From Streptomyces apocyni (lineage in GTDB: Bacteria > Actinomycetota > Actinomycetes > Streptomycetales > Streptomycetaceae): a stretch of 34,506 nucleotides of DNA. Both the position numbers and the translations under genes were made by a program. Positions 24,484 through 34,506 of this stretch are shown here, piece by piece. The number at the start of each line of letters is the position of its first letter. Positions within the stretch are counted from its first letter, which is position 1. Location: positions 8,824 to 43,329 of the forward strand of contig NZ_WHOM01000073.1 in NCBI RefSeq assembly GCF_009739465.1, read 5' to 3'. The notes beneath the pieces were generated by a model. The model searched no databases. It was not told the DNA's origin and saw nothing but the letters and a program-made list of their open reading frames with translations.

Positions 24484-31182
<6,699 letters not shown>

Positions 31183-31239
31183 ACCGGTTCCGTCTCTCCT
31201 CGGTACAGGGCGGGCGCGCCGGGGCGCGCCCGCACGGGG

Positions 31240-34200
31240 TCAGCTCGCGCTACGACCGAGCTGGGTGTCGATGAAGTCGAAGATCTCCGCCGCCGACGCG
31301 GACTTCAGCGAATCGGTCACGGCCGTGGCGTCGTCGTCAGCGGCGGCGTCGCCGCCCTGCGCGCCGAGCCGCGACACCAGCGCCTGGAGCCGTCCGGCCA
31401 CCGCCGTCCGGGTCTCCTCGTCGCCCGCCAGGTCCGCCAGCTCCGACAGGGCCGCCTCCAGGCGGTCCAGTTCCGCGAGGGCCTGGGCCCCCGGCGCCCC
31501 GCCCAGCTCCATCCGGTCCAGCAGATGGGCGCCGAGCGCGGCCGGGTTCGGGTGGTCGAAGACCAGCGTGGCCGGGAGCCGTACCCCGGTCTGCGCGGTC
31601 AGCCGGTTGCTGAGGTCGACGGCGGTCATCGAGTCGAAACCCAGCTTCTGGAAAGGCCGTTCGGGCTCGATGACGCGCCCGCCCGAGTGGCCCAGGACGA
31701 CCGCGATCTCGGAGCACACCACGTCCAGTACGGCCTGCTGCCGCTCCGCGGGCTCCAGCGCGGCCAGCTGCCCGCCGAGCGACGGGGCGGCCGTGCCACC
31801 GGACTTGGCGCTGCGCCGGTCGGCGCCCTTGACCAGACCGTGGAACACCGACGGCACCCGGCCGTGCGCCCGCATCGCCGACAGATCCACCGGCAGCGCG
31901 ACCAACTGAGCCTCGCCGTCGACCAGGGCCGAGTGCAGCAGCTCCGTACCCTCCCGGGTCCCGATCGGCCGGAACCCCTCACGGGCGTACCGCTTGGCCC
32001 CTGCCTCGCCGAGCCCCGCGTTCAGCCCGACGGTCAGGTCCCACACCCCCCAGGCGATCGACGTCGCTGCGAGGCCCAGGGCCGCGCGATGACCGGCCAG
32101 ACCGTCCAGGAAGGCGTTGGCGGCCGCGTACCCGGCCTGCCCTGGCCCGCCGATCACCCCCGTACTGGAGGAGAAGACGACGAACGCGGACAGGTCCATC
32201 CGCCGGGTGAGCTCGTGCAGATGCCAGGCGGCGTCCGCCTTCGGACGCAGTACGGCGTCGATCCGGTCCGGGGTGAGATCGGTGAGCAGCCCGTTGTCGA
32301 GCGCCCCCGCGGTGTGGATGACACCGGACAGCGGGTGCGCGTCCGGGATGGCCTCCAGCAGCGCGGCCAGCGCCGTACGGTCCGACACATCGCAGGCCGA
32401 GACCGTCACCCGCGCGCCGAGTGCGGTCAGTTCGGCCGTCAGCTCGGCGGCGCCCGGCGCGTCCGGGCCGCGACGGCTGACCAGCAGCAGTCGCCGCACG
32501 TCGTGCGTGGTCACCAGATGGCGGGCGGCCAGCGCTCCCAACGCTCCGGTGCCACCGGTGATCAGGACGGTGCCCTCGGGGTCCCAGGAGATCATCGACG
32601 CCGCGTTGGTCGCCGACGTCGACGCCGAACTCCGCTGCAGGCGCGGCAACCGAACCGTGCCACCACGGATCGCCGCCTGCGGCTCACCGGAGGCGACCAC
32701 CGCGCCCAAAGCGCCCTCGGGCAGAGGCTGTTCGGCCGTCACGCCGCCACCGAGCGGCTGCTCCAGATCGACGAGGACGATCCGCCCCGGTGCCTCGGCC
32801 TGCGCGGAACGCAGCAGTCCCCACGCGGCGGACGCCCCCAGGTCCGACACATCGTCGATACCGGTCGTCACCGCACCACGGGTGACCGCGACCAACGGTG
32901 TCTCGGCCAGCCGGTCGTCGGCCAGCCAGTCCTGCACCAGGGTCAGCGTGGCGTGGGTGCGCGTGTGCAGCGCCGCCACGACGTCGGTCTCATCGGGACT
33001 GGTGCCGACCCACACGCGCACGGCGTCGATGGGCGCCCCCGCCTCGACGGCCTTGGCGACCGCCGAGACATCGGCGAAGGGTACGCTCCCGTCGCTGCGC
33101 ACGGCCGACGTCGCGTCGGGCGCGGCGTCCTGCCGCCCGAGGACGCCCCACCGCACCGGCACATCCGGCTCGGTCAGCGCGCCCGCGCCCCACTCCAGGC
33201 GGTACAGCGGCTGCACCGCCCCACCGCCCACCGCGAACTCCGCGTCCGGCACGTCCCGGAACTCCAACCGCCCGACGGACAGCACCGGTTGCCCGGTCGC
33301 GTCGGTGAGCAGCAACGACACCGCGCCGTCCCCGAGGTCCACGGCGCTCACCCGCACCGCGCTCGCACCGGTCGCGTGGAGGCGTACGTCGTGCCAGTCG
33401 GCCGGGACGCGGATGGCGCCCGCCTGACCGGTGCCGACGATACCGAGCACCGCGGGGGTACGGGCCGCGGCGTCGAGCAACGCTGGGTGCAGCCCGTACC
33501 GGGCGGCGTCGGCGGCGAGCTGGTCCGGTAGCTCGGCCTCGCTGACCTGGGCTTGTGCCGCGTCGGACAGGGCGGGTGCGGCCCCGGCCCCGGCCCCCGT
33601 CCTGTCCCCGGCCAGCAGGGTGCCCGCGGCGTGGGTCGTCCAGCGATTGCCCTCGCCGATCGGCCGGGCGTGCAGGGCGAACGCCTGGCGCCGGTCACGG
33701 TCCGCCGGGGACACTGTCAGCTGCACCTCGGCCGCGTGCCGGGGCAGCACCAACGGCGCGTGCAGCGTCAGCCGTTCAACGGCACCCGCGCCGAGCTCGT
33801 CACCCGCGCGGACGGCGAGATCGAGCAGCGCGGCAGCCGGGACCACCGGGGCGTCCAGGACGGCATGGTCCTCCAACCACGGCTGACTACGCGCCGAAAG
33901 CTGCCCGCTGAACACGGTGCCCGCCCCTTCGGCGAGCTCCACCTTCGAGGCGAGAACGGGATGCCCCAGCGTCCCCGCCCCGGCCCCGGCCCCGGCCCCA
34001 GCCCCGGCCGCGTCGGACCCGGGTCCGCCGCTCAGCCAGTAGCGCTCGTGCTGGAAGGCGTAGGTGGGCAGGGGGGTGTGCTGGGCGTGGGTGTCGGCGA
34101 AGTAGGCCCGCCAGTCGGCCGTCACTCCGGCGGAGTGGGCCTGGCCGATGGCGGTGACCAGGGTGTCGGGCTCGTCGCGGCCACGGCGTTGGAGCGGGAT

Positions 34201-34506
34201 GACGGTGGCCCTGTCGGGCTGCTCCAGGGTGCTCTGGGTGAGGGGGGTGAGGACGGCGTCGGGGCCGAGTTCGAGGTAGGTGCGGACGCCGGTGTTGTGG
34301 AGGGTGGTGAGGGCGTGGGTGAAGCGGACGGTGCCGCGGATGTGGTCGGTCCAGTAGCGGGGGGAGGTGAGTTGTTCGGGGGTGGCGAGGGTGCCGGTGA
34401 GGGTGGAGATGATGGGGATGGCCGGTTCGTTGAAGGTGAGTTGGGCGGCTATGTCGTGGAACTCGTCGAGTACCTCGTCCATGTGGGGGGAGTGGAAGGC
34501 GTGCGA
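31240..34506 (-). CDS. Type I PKS, C-terminal part: AT-DH-KR-ACP with docking domain (5' end outside window)
   Basis: The last 1088 residues are present; the N-terminal part lies beyond the right edge. The fragment opens inside the AT at SHAFHSPH, so HAFH marks malonyl-CoA specificity. DH has its His in DHAVLDAPVVP (fragment residue 214), where the usual Gly of HxxxGxxxxP is Asp; the second motif HPALLDAA is intact. KR has GGTGALG and B-type-like GVIGG, but LDN (Asn738 of the fragment) instead of LDD. ACP has Ser959 in GFDSM. The C-terminus has helical segments and SASAAEIFDFIDTQLG, typical of a donor docking domain that hands the chain to the downstream PKS. It is upstream of, and co-directional with, the reductase-ended PKS, so it is probably the penultimate polypeptide. 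Confidence 0.93.
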   Translation of the reverse strand, partial: SHAFHSPHMDEVLDEFHDIAAQLTFNEPAIPIISTLTGTLATPEQLTSPRYWTDHIRGTVRFTHALTTLHNTGVRTYLELGPDAVLTPLTQSTLEQPDRATVIPLQRRGRDEPDTLVTAIGQAHSAGVTADWRAYFADTHAQHTPLPTYAFQHERYWLSGGPGSDAAGAGAGAGAGAGTLGHPVLASKVELAEGAGTVFSGQLSARSQPWLEDHAVLDAPVVPAAALLDLAVRAGDELGAGAVERLTLHAPLVLPRHAAEVQLTVSPADRDRRQAFALHARPIGEGNRWTTHAAGTLLAGDRTGAGAGAAPALSDAAQAQVSEAELPDQLAADAARYGLHPALLDAAARTPAVLGIVGTGQAGAIRVPADWHDVRLHATGASAVRVSAVDLGDGAVSLLLTDATGQPVLSVGRLEFRDVPDAEFAVGGGAVQPLYRLEWGAGALTEPDVPVRWGVLGRQDAAPDATSAVRSDGSVPFADVSAVAKAVEAGAPIDAVRVWVGTSPDETDVVAALHTRTHATLTLVQDWLADDRLAETPLVAVTRGAVTTGIDDVSDLGASAAWGLLRSAQAEAPGRIVLVDLEQPLGGGVTAEQPLPEGALGAVVASGEPQAAIRGGTVRLPRLQRSSASTSATNAASMISWDPEGTVLITGGTGALGALAARHLVTTHDVRRLLLVSRRGPDAPGAAELTAELTALGARVTVSACDVSDRTALAALLEAIPDAHPLSGVIHTAGALDNGLLTDLTPDRIDAVLRPKADAAWHLHELTRRMDLSAFVVFSSSTGVIGGPGQAGYAAANAFLDGLAGHRAALGLAATSIAWGVWDLTVGLNAGLGEAGAKRYAREGFRPIGTREGTELLHSALVDGEAQLVALPVDLSAMRAHGRVPSVFHGLVKGADRRSAKSGGTAAPSLGGQLAALEPAERQQAVLDVVCSEIAVVLGHSGGRVIEPERPFQKLGFDSMTAVDLSNRLTAQTGVRLPATLVFDHPNPAALGAHLLDRMELGGAPGAQALAELDRLEAALSELADLAGDEETRTAVAGRLQALVSRLGAQGGDAAADDDATAVTDSLKSASAAEIFDFIDTQLGRSAS
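33973..34010 (-). repeat. Hexanucleotide repeat coding (Gly-Ala)n linker
   Basis: About five to six copies of a ggcccc unit on the plus strand encode an AGAGAGAGAGAG linker between AT and DH of the upstream PKS. A shorter similar tract is near 33580. Length variation there should be tolerated. Confidence 0.75.

Overview
The window is high-GC actinobacterial DNA, most probably Streptomyces. The evidence is very strong GC bias at third codon positions, GTG starts, 4-base GTGA stop/start overlaps, a gamma-butyrolactone (GBL) type regulatory locus, a large SARP regulator with rare TTA codons, and modular type I polyketide synthase (PKS) genes. No RNA genes, insertion sequences, integrases or CRISPR arrays were seen.

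Left part (1-13.1 kb) looks like ordinary chromosome. A Tat-exported flavin amine oxidase and a DHA2-type MFS exporter are on the minus strand, with a 21-bp perfect hairpin terminator between them. Divergent from them is a GMC-family flavin alcohol dehydrogenase. A small helix-turn-helix protein follows, then an inositol catabolic block: a TIM-barrel isomerase/epimerase (minus) divergent from iolC-iolB-iolD-mmsA (plus). Together these convert ring-opened inositol intermediates towards acetyl-CoA. A convergent lipoprotein gene closes the block.

Middle part (13.2-20.3 kb) is a compact autoregulator locus. It holds an AfsA/ScbA-type GBL synthase (minus), a HAD-like protein and an SDR reductase (plus), an ArpA/ScbR-type receptor, a second ScbR2/JadR2-type pseudo-receptor (minus), and a large SARP-cyclase-homology-ATPase-like activator. 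Five ungapped, alignable ARE-type operators lie upstream of the synthase, HAD, receptor, pseudo-receptor and SARP genes. The synthase has one TTA codon and the SARP has four, which suggests additional bldA control. The HAD-like protein lacks the canonical nucleophile and other motif residues.

Right part (20.3-34.5 kb) is the biosynthetic machinery. One operon encodes a stand-alone carrier protein, an Sfp-type phosphopantetheinyl transferase, an acyl-CoA carboxylase beta subunit and its epsilon subunit. Facing it on the minus strand are a type II thioesterase and two PKS genes. The upstream PKS (5' end outside the window) ends with AT-DH-KR-ACP and a C-terminal docking region. The downstream PKS is KS-AT-DH-KR-ACP-thioester reductase. 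Both AT domains carry the malonyl-type HAFH motif. The chain is therefore predicted to be an unmethylated, unsaturated polyketide released reductively as an aldehyde or alcohol. The gene set resembles that of coelimycin and related polyketide-alkaloid clusters, but the expected aminotransferase and the remaining modules would lie beyond the right edge.
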